Assembly (NCBI RefSeq): GCF_964340395.1
Contig: NC_135558.1
Location: 13,128,501 to 13,192,500 of the forward strand
Direction: 5' to 3'
DNA from: Glandiceps talaboti
Taxonomy: Eukaryota; Hemichordata; Enteropneusta; Spengelidae
DNA length: 64,000 nucleotides
The stretch's first letter is position 1; each line of letters begins with the position of its first letter. Below the pieces are notes generated by a model. It ran no database searches. It worked only from the letters and a program-made list of their open reading frames with translations, and was not told the origin of the DNA. Below, in pieces: positions 50,501 through 63,360 of this stretch. Made by a program: the position numbers and the translations under genes.

Positions 50501-51125
50501 TAATAATAATTTATTCCCACGTACAAAAAAATGTGATACAGAACAGAACTAAATATCCTTATGTATATACATAAACGTGTTATTCGGGAAAAGGGTGTGG
50601 AAGTAGTTGTTACACAACTAATCGAGTCCTCCCCTCACAAAACATATGACACTTATCATTTAATTTTGCCCTGTTTCAATCAAGACTATTTAACGTGGTA
50701 GATGATACATGGAAATACACTGAAATTACAAAATAAATTAAACATGAGCTCTAGATCCCGAAACAACCAGACTGTAGACATTTTTTAAATTCCCGCTTAA
50801 TACTTATATGACTGTTACACTGTTTAAGGGTCCATTTTATTATTATGCATAACTCGGTATGAAAAAAAATTGAAAACTGTAGAGGAGATAATAAATATAG
50901 TAGAGAAACTCTTATCAAAGGGCGCCCTCACAAGTCCATTCCCGGGCCCTTGCGAAAGATAGCTATTTCGTCATTGTATGGCTGAAATAGAGAAAACTAA
51001 ATGTTATTCCACCTCCTTCATAATATTCAAGAATTTACATGAAATCACAATGTTTAAGTGTTCGTGGTTTATGATTCGACACATTTATTTGTGTGTAAGT
51101 TTATCGTGATACTTCCTATTTCAGC

Positions 51126-51209
51126 ATTGGTTGCTCTCGACCAATCAGATTGTCCGTTACATTTGATATGGCTCTCCCGTAGCAACTCGTCCACAACAAC
51201 ATTTTCAAA
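51126..51209 (+). promoter_or_regulatory. Probable AK8 promoter with CCAAT boxes and RFX-like half sites
   Basis: CCAATCA lies at 51141-51147, an inverted CCAAT (ATTGG) at 51126-51130, GTTGCT at 51130-51135 and AGCAAC at 51181-51186. The last two match half sites of the RFX X-box that controls ciliary genes, which fits AK8, but no full-length X-box is visible. There is no TATA box. The spacing to the ATG at 51210 suggests a short 5' UTR. Confidence 0.35.
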
Positions 51210-54200
51210 ATGGATGCCTCCAAGAAACCTCTACGTATCCCTCCCGATTTTACTACATATGCCGAAAGGCACAACATATTTGACCTGTACAAGGTAAGGC
51301 AGTTGTCGATGAAAACTTCGCCGTTTATTTGGCTTTCTTTAAATGTTCCTGTGGTATTAAATACGATCATTTGGGTGGTGTTTGTCACTTCGTTGCGATC
51401 GTGTGTACATTGAATTTGAAAATGAATCAACCTATGTTGTTGTCATGGCTTACAAAGGCCGGGAGTTTTTGTTTTAAACGACATGTGATTTTTACGTCTT
51501 TCAGAGGTTAATTGAGAGAGTTATCGTTAACAAACCAGACGATCCGTTGAGCTTTCTGATTGAAGAACTGAAAAAAGACAACGACGACGGTGAGTAAAAA
51601 ACGTAGTTGTATTAATCACCACCCCCGGCCCCACGACAAAAAAAATGGTCGTCTGCTGTTGTGGACGACAGTTTGCGAAGTTAACATAAGTCCTTCGACG
51701 TCTTACTGTTGTATTTGCAAAACTTTCCTAACAATATTGAAAAAAACAAACACATAAATTTCACGTCTCAATAACGAATTGTCACTATCCATGTAGAAAT
51801 TGAATATGGCGACCACGGTTTTATAATTTACATTAATTTGTACATATGTATTCGTATTGCAGTTCCTGCCATCCTGATTCATGGCCCTCCATCCTCTGGT
51901 AAGAGAACCATAGCCAAGATGGTGTGTGACAAACTTAGAAGTGCTCACATCACACCACAGAACTTACTAGAGGACGATGTCTCGCCTACAGTAGCCAGAG
52001 CTAAGGAATTTGTGGCCAGGAAAGAGGTAGATTGAACCTGGAATGTTTTATCTACATGTGTATGTTGTTTAACAGAATAGCAAAATTACTGCATTGTCAC
52101 CATTTGGAATTTGGACATAGTAGTGGTATAATTCATTCCGTACTAGTCTAGTGCTATCCTCGGCATCAAATCTTTAGATAACTCTTTAGTATAGTGTTAT
52201 CCATAGCACATGATTTTGTGATACCACAGAGAGATCACCATCTTAGATGCTAATATTCTTCGTTGGTGAGTGGGCAGCAGTGGTTGTATGTACACACACA
52301 TGGGTGGGGAGGGATGTTGTATATTAGACATACTAGAGAATGGCAAAATTGGATACTGGCATATATTAATGCGTGAGCCATGATTTGAATTAGCTTCAGT
52401 AAGGAAAGGAGGTTACCATGGGGGGGGGGGGGGGGGGGGGGGGGTTCCATGTGTTAATATCCAAGCTGTACAACATTACTATAATAACATCATGTGTGTT
52501 TCGCTTTACACAGACGCTCAAACTCTGTTCAAACAAAATAGCAAATTGGACTTATAAATATATAGTTTATCATTTTATCTTCTCCTGTCGACGTTGCACA
52601 AAAAATTCAGTTACAAGTGTTGTTAGAGTTGCCAAAGTCTTGTAAGTTGTGTATACTGCTTCAACTTATATTATGTTGTTGTTGTTTTTTCTTTCAGGAA
52701 ATACCAACTGAACTTTGGGTTGAATTAATTCAAAACCGACTGAAACTGTTTGACTGTGTGAAGAAAGGTTGGGTTCTTGAAGGCTTTCCACAGACCAAAG
52801 AACAAGCCAGAGCACTGCAAACTGTTGGCGTTCACCCAAAACATTTTGGTAGGTTAGGCCTAATAAAAAAAAGTTGTTTGGTTCTGGTTACCCGACCCCA
52901 CTTATTTTTTCACGCCGACCCTAAACTTGGGTGGGGGGGGTGGGGGGATAAAAACTCGAAAATCATGAAGTCTTGCAAGAAATAGATGAAGTTTCACAAG
53001 AAATATTGGATGTATGTATGTATGTATGTATGTATGTATGTATGCTTGGATGCATGGATGCGTGCGTGGCTATACATGTCTGGCTCTCTGGTTGCGTGGT
53101 ATTCTGAGCCCGTTCGTCTTCTTTTTAAAGGTTTTTATACGTCTAGAGTTTTTTGTGCTGCGCATTAAAAATATTGAAGTGGCAGAGGCTGAGTTTTTAA
53201 GTGTTCTACTCAATTGAAAATACTTACATAAAACTATAACCGTCTATGATTAGACTATGATAGTATATGTATATGTATAATGTTAATGTCGCATACTTTC
53301 TTTGGCGTCACAATTGTTGACTGACATTGTTAGAACAGTTGATTGCATATGATGCCTAATAAAACAAATTGTGTGGTTCATGTTACCCGACCCCACCTAG
53401 TTTTTCACTGCCGACCCTAAACTTTTTTTTACACATTCGGGGAAAAAATAATAAAATCGCGAAACTTGTGAAGTCAGGCGAGAAACAGTGGATGCGGAAA
53501 CTGACATCAACTTAAAAAGACAATATAAAACTGTTCTTCCAATCTATAATGGTTGTACATCTGATAGGAAGAAACCAATACACAGAGACTATATGGAAAA
53601 CAATGGAAAACATAACTGCCTGAACTAGACACATATGAAAAAAAAAATTTTTTAAATAAAATAAAAAATCTACCTACCCCACCTATATTCTAAAATCAAA
53701 TGTAATTGGAACCACACAATTATTTTTTTTTAAACCTTATATAGATTTTCCTTTGTATTTTATCAGTACTTTGGTAAATTGAGGTCATTTCTTTTTTGAC
53801 ATGGAAAGTTTGGATGTATGGTATTGGTAAAGATGTAAACTTCCATGGCATTTTCTAAAAAGTGTTAATTTGTGACATGTGTAATAAAGCTGTACTGACC
53901 TTGTACTGTAAATGTCATTATTTGCAGTGTTACTTGACTGTCCTGATACAGTTCTGATTGAAAGACAAATGGGAAAGAGAGTTGATCCTGAAACGGGAAG
54001 TAAGTGTAACATCACATCTTATCACATACTAATGCCTGTATCAATCATTCCTGATGACGTATATTTAAAACTTGAAATATCACTTGTGATATGGGATGTT
54101 AAACGCCATCATGATATCCATGTTAAAATGTCATCAGAGAGCACCGGAAAAGACATGGCAATTCTGAATGAAAACAGACAAAATTGGTGGGACAGATCTT

Positions 54201-57200
54201 CTCCATCGATTTTGTCACATGTTATCTATAGAATAACCACGTAAATGGTATTTAATTTTAAAAAATGGTAATTTTCTCTGATATAGCCATACTCAACTGA
54301 TACCATGCAAAAATAGTATATGTATTGTATTATCAGTCAGACTGGATAGTGTAGTACAGCCTGTTTAAAGTTTCCATTCACTGGCTCTGTTTGATACAAC
54401 CACTCGGAAACCAATAAGAATCTGTACATGCTACACTTTAAGATAGCAAGACTAAATTGGTTCAAAAAGAGAAAGTCTCATTAGCTCTGTTAGAGCTATT
54501 TGTCGTGTCCTTGACTACTGTAAGTGTACATTTTATTATTCATACATTAGTGAAAATAAAGAAGTACACTTAAACACAGTTTCACATTTTGTCTAAATGA
54601 AATGAGCTTATGCGCCAACATGCAGACATCAAAACATAGGCACCCATGTGTCTGCCTCTAGTTGCAGTATGTTTATGGTTTATTTCATTTAGACAAAATA
54701 AAGCAAGAAATTGCAGTCTTGTTATCTGCATGGAGAACATGCAGTTTCTTAATAGTTTCTATGTGGTTGTATCAATCAAACCCACTGAATGGTAACTTGG
54801 AATGGGCTGTATTACCTTAATATGGGACTCACATAAAGTCACAATGTACCAGTCAGTGCTATTTACATGGCCATTTGTATAAACCTTTACTTTGTAACAT
54901 GTATTTCAAAATACTGTGAACCTGGAAATTTTCCCTAAAGAATTAATTTTGCTTATTTCGCTAAAAATGCAAACTAAAATGCAAAATAAGAAGAGACTAA
55001 AATGCCTTCTTGTACATGAACACAATATACCAGTCTGGTAATTAGTGAAAAATTAGTCTTTGAGAACTAGCTGAATACTGAATAATCGCAAAATTTTCTA
55101 GTAGCAAAAATACCTTGGTTTACAGTATTGTTGTGCAAAGTTACCCTGAAATCTGATGGAAAGGTTGGCAATTTTAAACATACTGTCAAAGCGGGTTGAC
55201 ATGGTAGGCAAACTCTGTACATGATCATGTAAAACATCATTTGTAGCTGTGCCAGTGTCACACATGAATTTTTTTTTTAACCCTTTGCATCTCCATATCA
55301 TTATAGATGTCTACCACACAACATTTGATTGGCCAAGCAGTTCTGAGATTGCCAGTCGATTGGTTGAACCTAGCAATAACACTGAGGATGCCATGGTTAA
55401 TCGTCTAGTGGTTTACCACAGACACATTGATGGCATCCTAGAATGTTATTGTAAAGTTTCCAAGAAGATTAATGCTGACCAGCCTAAGAGTGATGTCTTC
55501 TCACAAGGTATGTTTACTTTACCAGTATCTTATCAGTGCAGGGGTGAACAAATCCACTGGTCCTGGGTCCGGGACTAGCGTTTTTTTTTGGTCGGACCAC
55601 ACAAATTTTAACTTGTCTGGTCCGTCGGACCAGTACCTTACTGTTAATAACTATGTTAAAAAGTCGTCTGAATATACAGATTCATAGGCAAGATTTAATG
55701 TTTCACATTAGTGGGACCTAGGACCGCTAATTCTTTTAGCAGGACGACTGGAATTTTTAAGGCACTGGTCCGGGGACCACTAGTTCACAAAATGATTTGT
55801 TCACCCCTGCAGTGGAGCCATAAAGATTACATGTGATCATTCTTTTGTTCTGGACCTTTGACCAACTTTTTCTACAGCTCTGTCAGGCAAATTTTTTTCA
55901 CACCTAAATTTCAATCGTAACCCAAAGTGTACCTTTTATACTCACTGTACATTGCCACTTCAAGCATCATTTTCTATGCCGTCACTTTTGTTCTTCAGCA
56001 TGGTCATTCTTGAACAGTCAGGCTAGGACAGCTGCACCACACTCACCTCGTATTGTATTGCTAGGACCCACTGGCAGTGGTAAGAAGACTCAGGCAGCTC
56101 TTCTTGCCAGCAAGTATCACATCGTTAGTGGTAAGTCTAACCTACAGTTGTTTAACTCTTTGTAGAAATTATGTCCGGTCAACCACAAATCAAACAAACC
56201 TAAGAAGGTAAAATCTACATTAGTTGTCCCGTCATTTTAACATGTATCACAAACAAAATTACAGTGCAGTGTGTTGGAACTGTTACCTGAATTCCCCTTT
56301 CTGTTACTGAGGTTGGTTTCCAAACCTTAGCAAACAATTGCTAATTTACTCTCTACACTGACTAGCAATTCTGCTACTCAGCTAGTGCCTACTGTATCAC
56401 AGTAAGGGATTTTACGTCTCGTTGCAGATTTTGCGAGATATGTACATGTAAATATGCCTAGCAACCATGGTTGTCAAACATATGATTGTGGTCAAGCTTT
56501 CGTCGTAGCCACGTGCGATGATGCTAAGCGTTTGACACTTTCAACTTGACCACCCTCACTTGGTTGCTATGAATGCAATGGCTCACATGAGATCTTGTGC
56601 GAACTGCCGTGAGATGAAAAATGACTTATTGAATGCTGTACTACCATGTATGTTTTTATCCTTACAGTGTCAACTGGCCAGTTGGTGAAAGAAGCCATAG
56701 TCAATGAATCTAAGATAGGAGAAGCTATCAAACCATACGTTGAAAGAGATATGATGAGTAAGTGGAAATCTATCAACTTAACCAAAAAATTATATGATTG
56801 TGTAATATAGTATTGTCCATACTTTATGATCAAAATCAATTTGTCATATTACCAGTAGTGTTTAATATCTTATTATCAAAGAATTGTGCTGTCTCTGCCA
56901 AAAGTAGCGGTCTGTTTTGATTGGAATGTACTTGGTGTGTTTTTTATCAGACTATGTATGCGGAGACTGGGTTTCTAACATCTCTGAATAGATGTGGACA
57001 AATGATTAATGTGGTTTGAATATTATATGCTTAAACTGATTGGTTGTACTAGGGAGTGATAACATTACGATAATAACGATACTAATCAGCCTAAGTGACT
57101 CTAATTATTCAAATGACTGATCACAATGTAAATAAACTAGTGTTTTAGAAACTCAGTCAGAATGTAGATGCAACTTTTGTCAAATTCGGAAAGTCAGAAT

Positions 57201-58565
57201 ACTTTATTTTTATACCATGCACGAACCAAGTTGAACAAAAAATATGGCCATTCTACATCACAATAGCGCATGTCTATGTCTCAACAACTCGTGTGTCTAT
57301 GTCACTGGTTCTGCTGTGTTCGAAATATGAGTCAAAACGTTCAAAATTGCTATTACTTCCTCAATTTTTTTTGTGTTCTTACTGGCACTGGTAAAATTAT
57401 GTTAGCGACCTGTAGTGACAAAAGGCCCCTTAGGTCACTCATATTTCCTTGGCTAAACGAAGAAAATTATTGGGGAATAATGTCTAATTATTCAATTATT
57501 GTTCCTTCAGTCCCAGATAATCTTATTATGAGTTTACTGAAAGATCGTCTCAGTGAAATTGACTGTGTAGCAAGAGGATGGGTATTACGTGGATTCCCTA
57601 GAACCAGAGAACAAGCAGAAAATCTGACATCTGGTGGATTTGAACCCAACAGGTAGGTTTTTACACAGTTCTCTTGTTTTCTTCACGTTATTTCTTTGTT
57701 CAAAAGAAAGCTGAAATACCTGTCTCCTAGTCACTGATGGCACACAGTGAGGGACTGTGATACAATGTAGGCTTGAAGTCTATGTATAAATACTATGAAT
57801 ATTACTCTGGTAATCAAGGCTTAAGTTTAAGATAGACACAAACTAAAAGTATTGCAACATGTTGATACAACAATGAGAGGCTATTGAACCGAAGTTAGTT
57901 TAATTACAGTCTCAGTAGGGCAGCTCTCTGAAAACTAGTTTCATAAACTTGTGGTGTATACTGTTTTGGGACTTCCAATGTTACTTTATTTTGATCACAA
58001 AGTGATTAGGTTCACACAACTTGCAATTGGAACTGCTATCACCCGCGAGAGTAATCTACCACATCAAATAACGATCCTTTTACTTTGTGTCTATGTTATT
58101 AATCTGAAGCCTTGCTTACCAGAGTTGTAAATACTCCATGCCATAATTACTGTCAACAACACATTGTTGATTAGTTGATAACATTACATACATTGTATAT
58201 TGGCTAAAATTCCTGACTTCTGTTCTTTCCCTAGGGCGTTTTTCCTGGACGTACCAAACGATTCGGTCATAGAGCGTTTAACTCTAAGAAGTACTGATCC
58301 AATCACTGGAGAACGCTACCATGAATTATACAATCCACCAAGAACACAAGAAATCAAAGATCGGTGTGAACAGAATGAGAAAGATTCAGAAGAAGAGGTC
58401 AAGAAGCGATTAGCAACGTATCAAGCATACGCTGAAGAAATTGCTGAGTTTTATGTGAATTCACAACATATTAATGCCGACCAAGATCCACATACTGTGT
58501 TCGAGAGTGTTGAAAGTATGCTAGTGAATCCACTACCAAAACAGTACAGTGCTGGAGATCAGTAG
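51210..58565 (+). CDS. AK8: Adenylate kinase 8, 10 coding exons
   Basis: Exons 51210-51293, 51505-51589, 51863-52026, 52698-52848, 53928-53999, 55307-55507, 55999-56130, 56668-56757, 57511-57652 and 58235-58565 join in frame to 483 aa; vertebrate AK8 is about 480. There are two complete adenylate kinase domains. The first has P-loop GPPSSGKRT (64-72), GWVLEGFPQT and lid DPETG followed by VYHTTFDWP. The second has P-loop GPTGSGKKT (275-283), NMP-site VSTGQLVKEA, GWVLRGFPRT and lid DPITGERYH. The enzyme interconverts AMP and ATP with ADP; in vertebrates AK8 is linked to motile cilia. The start is the first ATG, followed by DASKKPLRIPPDF, and a GTAAGG donor closes exon 1. Introns carry several mobile elements. 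Poly(A) candidate AATAAA lies at 58903-58908. Confidence 0.96.
52420..52444. repeat. Poly-G run in AK8 intron 3
   Basis: About 25 consecutive G. Confidence 0.97.
52854..52990 (+). mobile_element. TAAGGCCTAAT MITE, truncated copy at the AK8 exon 4 donor
   Basis: TTAGGCCTAATAAAAAAAAG begins five bases after exon 4 ends at 52848. It continues with GGTTACCCGACCCCACTTAT and TTTCACGCCGACCCTAAAC. The right half is replaced by a GTAT repeat and the following composite repeat. Confidence 0.7.
53008..53739 (+). repeat. Composite repeat (GTAT run, unique block, MITE), copy 1, in AK8 intron 4
   Basis: A GTAT run to 53044, then a roughly 300-base block beginning TTGGATGCATGGATGCGTGC, then a TAAGGCCTAAT MITE (53351-53739). 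The whole assembly recurs at 61456-62270 with only scattered differences. Confidence 0.85.
54678..54800. repeat. Dispersed repeat shared with 27692-27800, with a local inverted word
   Basis: TTTATTTCATTTAGACAAAAT at 54678-54700 is inverted at about 54588-54608 (ATTTTGTCTAAATGAAAT), 70 bases upstream. It is in AK8 intron 5. Confidence 0.5.
55539..55809. mobile_element. 271-bp hAT-like MITE in AK8 intron 6
   Basis: Ends CAGGGGTGAACAAATC and GATTTGTTCACCCCTG are exact inverted repeats, and CAGTG is repeated directly outside each end. The interior arms also pair partly (CTGGTCC, GGACC words). The CAGGGGTG end suggests hAT, though a 5-base target copy is shorter than the usual 8. Confidence 0.75.
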
Positions 58566-59477
58566 AATCAGAAACACTGTAGCAAACTTAAAGCGCTGTT
58601 GTACCAACTACAAGCATCACACATAAAGAACAACAGAAAAGTCCCTTCTTGTAAAATATATATTTTCTTTACGTTCACAACCCCCATTCCAAATTCAGAT
58701 TTCTATGAATTGTAACATAGTTTGTTCTGATTCAGGCTTGGCTTAGATTCCCAAAAGTATGTTCATTATTGAAAAGTTGACCCAAAAAAGGGTCCATTTG
58801 TTCGAAACTCATGCCCGCTACATTTCCGTTGTAGAACACAACAACATGGATTCCATGCTAGTAAATTTAAGTGGTAGAGATGTGCAAGATTTGGAAGTTT
58901 TGAATAAAATTGAATGTAAGGTATGGAGTTTAACAGAGTTAGATTACAGCAAACAAGTCTGGTTTTTGTTGTTTTAAACCCAGTTTCTGTCAGAGTCTAT
59001 ATCAAAGCTGGTCCTATCAGAAATGACTGAATCTGCTTTGAATGTGAAATATGTACAACATTTCATTTTTTGGGAGGTTGAGGGCATACTTTTGATAAGT
59101 ACCCATGTGTACTTCTTAGTAAACCCGACTGTATATATAACATGACTGCATAGCCTTGTCTAATCTTGGACCACTTTGGTGAGGACCAGATATAGATAAA
59201 ACAAAAAATTTGAATTTGTACATTTGAATGATACCTTGCAAGAAACTTTCCCTTTGTTAAAATGATAAGATATTGTTCTGACTTAGAAATTTAATGAATT
59301 GTGTTCTCCATTTGTATATTGTTATGGAGCATCCCTGTAGGTATTATTTGATAATTCATTTTGGAATTATATTCTGAAAAAGTGTTTGTGTATATATACA
59401 TCTTATTAAAGTTCAACATAGATGATTCACGAACTCTAGATTCAATGTTTTCTCACACACACACACGTAATATTGTT
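58566..59477. other. AK8 3' UTR and flank
   Basis: Contains the poly(A) candidate at 58903-58908. The 72-codon frame at 58759-58977 lies inside the UTR and has no recognisable content. Confidence 0.5.
58903..58908 (+). terminator. Candidate poly(A) signal of AK8
   Basis: AATAAA lies about 340 bases after the AK8 stop codon and is followed by a TG/GT-containing stretch. It is the first canonical hexamer after the stop. Confidence 0.45.
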
Positions 59478-59805
59478 TCCATTACCCCTCTCTAGGTAAT
59501 GGACTGGTCTGACGAATTTGAAAATTGTTCACCCATGCTAATGTTCCAATCACCCCTCTGATGAGAATGGTTCGGTCTAAATGATTTGAATATTTGTTCA
59601 CCCATGCCACCTTGTTCCAATTACCCCCTCTAATGAGAATGGTTAAACTTTCAGAATTTGAACATTTCTCATTTGCAGTGTTGAAATTATCCCTTTGAAG
59701 AGAATGGTTTGGCCTACAGGATTGAGCAATACACATATTAGGCCAGAATGATCGATAAACCTCCCTCTGAAGAAAATGCTTTGGTCTACAAATTTTGAGC
59801 ATGAT
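59478..59805. repeat. Degenerate minisatellite, 5 units of about 65-71 bases
   Basis: Units begin near 59478, 59546, 59617, 59683 and 59751. They share CCAATTACCCCTCT, then AATGAGAATGGTT, then GGTCTA, then AATTTGAA and CACCCATG. The last two units are the most diverged. Confidence 0.75.
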
Positions 59806-61455
59806 GAGAGAGAGCAATTATGCCCTACATATAGTGATTTGCACTACATTTTCCGTTAAAAATAACGATTGATGGAATTTTCTTCCTTCAGTGTTGACAA
59901 ATTTCAGATGAGATTTTTTTTAAATTCAGATACTACGTACCAAATCTGTTTAAATCTATGTTATACCCCCCCCCCCCCTCCCCCCTCCCTCCACGTCACA
60001 AGTAAAATAATAACCATACATGTACATGTCCAGCTGTGTATGAAATATCGGAGGGAAGCTAAATGTTCCAATTTGTTTCGTCATGGTGGATTTTTTTTTT
60101 AAAATTACACCCAATACCTACAACCTCTCCAAAACATATGCAAGCAACTTTCGCATCCTTCCCAGTGTATGGTGTTACTTTCAAGGCGCACTAGTTGCAT
60201 ACTGTTATCAACTTTATAAACAATCAGCTCAGTTGCGCTTTGAGCAACTTGCACAATATTCATATCATTCACATTTAGAAAAACAATATCTATCGGATAG
60301 TATAACAATTTATAAGACATGGGATCACATTTTCTTCCTCCCCACCCTACCCCACCCCGACCCCATCTCAAATCGTAGACGAAATATATACATAAATTTA
60401 GGTCACCTATTTTACGTATTTTGTTGTTTGTGTGTTTCGTTCTGTTTTCTTTCTGTTTTTCTTGAAAAAATAATATATAGTTGGAAAAGTGTGAAATAAA
60501 TTTCCCCTATTCTTGTTTTGTGTATATCATTCTATCTTATCAGCTACTAAGCTATACGCGGTATCTGTCACAGACAACCGTAAATTTACCCCGCTCTTCC
60601 TCGCTTTGCTTTACAAAGATACGTTCAATTTAAATATACAGGTACTAGAGGATTTTTATGTCGACATGCGATGGAATTTGTTTTAATGCATAGACATAAA
60701 TCTCCGTGTGTTCATCCAACAAACAACCTCACATCGTGCCCTCAACAGCGTTGATGTTAACAGCAGCGTTCGCACATTTTCTACACTAAAGCATTGATGG
60801 GCGAATGATGAATTGTGTACAATTACCAAAGTTCAGGAGAACTGTCGAGATATTTCCTCCGCCATTTATAACATTTCCCATCAATAGTTTCCTGTTGCCC
60901 GTGTGAACGACTCCCCAATGACTCCTTTATCAGTATTGTTAGTTTTGCTGGAAAATTACTCTAAATGACAGTTGCTGTGGGCTACACTGCGATAATTTCA
61001 ACACAATCTCACACTAGGGATGGAGATGTATCAGTCAACAAGCCGAATGGATGAGATTTCACAAATCACGTGACTTGCTAGATAAATGTCTGGGAAAAGG
61101 AATGCAACATTTTTATGTGCGTGCGTGTGCGCGTGCGTGTGCGTGCGCGTGTGCCCTAGAAGGGTTCAAACTTGGAATGTTCATTGGAGACATTCCATCA
61201 TCAATAATGCTATATCATTTCTACTGTTGTCACCATACTGTTGTTTCTGGTTTTTCTCTGCATATAAAGTCTTTTTGAAAAATCAGTGTTATGGTTTTAT
61301 CAATATTTGAACGTCAGCAGTTTCTATAGCGTATTTAGACAATTGCAGAATGTGTAACTACCTAAACTGTATTGAGGTGATTGTAAAACAAAAGAAATTA
61401 ATTTTTAGTATTCAAAAGGTGTTTTCTCTTTGTCTCTGTCCGTCATGTGTTTCCT
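59806..61455. other. Intergenic; nothing recognised
   Basis: C-rich run at 59967-59993 and a CACCCC patch at about 60340-60362. Open frames have no family content. Confidence 0.45.
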
Positions 61456-62270
61456 GTATGTATGTATGTATGTATGTATGTATGTATGTATGTATGTATG
61501 TATGTATGTATGTATGTATGTATGTACTATGTATGTATGTATGTATGTATGTATGTATGTATGTATGTATGTATGTATGTATGCTTTGATGCATAGATGC
61601 GTGCGTGACTATACATGTCTGGCTCTCTGATTGCGTGGTATTCTGAGCCCGTTCGTCTTCTTTTTAAAGGTTTTTATACGTCTAGAGTTTTTTGTGCTGC
61701 GCATTAAAAATATTGAAGTGGCAGAGGCTGAGTTTTTAAGTGTTCTACTCAATTGAAAATACTTACATAAAACCATAGCCGTCTATGATTAGACTTTTAT
61801 AGTATATGTATAATGTTAATGTCGCATACTTTCTTTGGCGTCACAATTGTTGACTGACATTGTTAGAACAGTTGATTGCATATGAGGCCTAATAAAACAA
61901 ATTGTGTGGTTCATGTTACCCGACCCCACCTAGTTTTTCACTGCCGACCCTAAACTTTTTTTTACACATTCGGGGGAAAAATAATAAAATCGCGAAACTT
62001 GTGAAGTCTGGCGAGAAACAGTGGATGCGGAAACTGACATCAACTTATAAAGACACTATGAAACTGTTCTTCCAATCTGTAATGGCTGTACATCTGATGG
62101 GAAGAAATCAATAACACAGAGACCATGTGGAAAACAACGGAAAACATAACTATCTGAACTAGACACTCACACACGAAAAAAATATAATAAAATAGATTAA
62201 AAGATTTACCTACCCCACCTATTCTAAATTTGAGTGTAATTAGAACTACACATTTTTTTATTAGGCCTTA
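61456..62270 (+). repeat. Composite repeat, copy 2 (GTAT run, unique block, MITE)
   Basis: A GTAT run to about 61580, then the same block as 53045-53350 (starting near TGCATAGATGCGTGCGTG), then the MITE copy at 61884-62270. It is nearly identical to the copy inside AK8 and in the same orientation. Confidence 0.85.
61884..62270 (+). mobile_element. TAAGGCCTAAT MITE, full-length copy inside the composite repeat
   Basis: Begins GAGGCCTAATAAAACAAATT and ends CATTTTTTTATTAGGCCTTA; interior as in the copies at 47215 and 53351. Confidence 0.8.
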
Positions 62271-62292
62271 GTTGGTTCCCGTCCGGGCACCT

Positions 62293-62780
62293 AATTTCAT
62301 ACATATGATGAATGACGTCATCGGGTCGTTTGTAAGTTATCTTACAATTAATACCAGGTTTGAGTTCAGTCAATTCCAAGTTATAGTTAAGTATGCCCCA
62401 GTATTGTAAAAGGCTTCTGTTACATTTTAAACATGTAGCAAAATTGTGCCCCAAAATTATACATAAGAGGCACAAGCTGAGTTTTACTGAAATGAAAATA
62501 TTTAAAATAAAACCACATTTCAGTATAATGTTAATATTGATGCGTGTCTTCTCTAACATTACATTGTCTTCTGGCACTGATAGAACATTTGATTGCATAG
62601 TATGAATTTCCTGAACATTGTTTATACGTATCATAAATTACGTCATCGGATCGTTTATGAGTCATATCTTAAAACAAAGTTTGAGTTCAGTCAATTGCAA
62701 GTGGTGTTTCGGTAAGTACAATAATGCGAGTACATTTTACAAATATACAGCAAAAACTACCCCTAAACACATATAAACTC
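62293..62780. repeat. Local direct duplication (about 160-base arms)
   Basis: 62293-62460 and about 62625-62780 share ACGTCATCGG(G/A)TCGTTT, then TTTGAGTTCAGTCAATT, then GTAcATTTT..ACAtaTAGCAAAA and CCCC(T/A)AAA words in the same order. They are diverged copies of an unknown element. Confidence 0.55.
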
Positions 62781-63167
62781 AACCTGTGTCCCTTTAAAAC
62801 TCGACCTGTGTACTTTTTTAATCATACACCGGGTTTTAACTTCATTCCCGTAAATGTCAGACCAATACAGTGTTCTGAGGGTAAATGCAACAATCTATGA
62901 CTTACAGTATAATCGTGTAATTTTTTCACATGAAAATAGTGTCATTGACACCATATTTCATTTGACTGCAGAGTTCTATAATTACTATTAAATGCATGTC
63001 AAAATGACAAGATTGCCAAAAGATGAGAAATTGATTATTAGTAGCCCATATGGTGTTCATCGCTACATTACTAGTAAACTGTGTTTTGTTAATGACGTCA
63101 GCGCTAAACTTAACTCTACATAATCCAATCTTTGACGTTGTTTCCAATATCAGCGAGAGACATACTA

Positions 63168-63209
<42 letters not shown>

Positions 63210-63242
63210 GGACGGACGGACGGACGGACGGACGGACGGACG

Positions 63243-63334
<92 letters not shown>

Positions 63335-63360
63335 GTCAGTCAGTCAGTCAGTCAGTCGTC
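63168..63360. repeat. (GACA)n(GACG)n(GTCA)n microsatellite
   Basis: CAGA, CGGA, CAGA and CAGT blocks in that order. It gives spurious Thr-Asp-Arg-Gln frames. Confidence 0.97.

Noticed and set aside
62224-62634. 136-codon minus-strand frame
   Set aside because: It overlaps a MITE end and a local duplication, with no motif or splice support.
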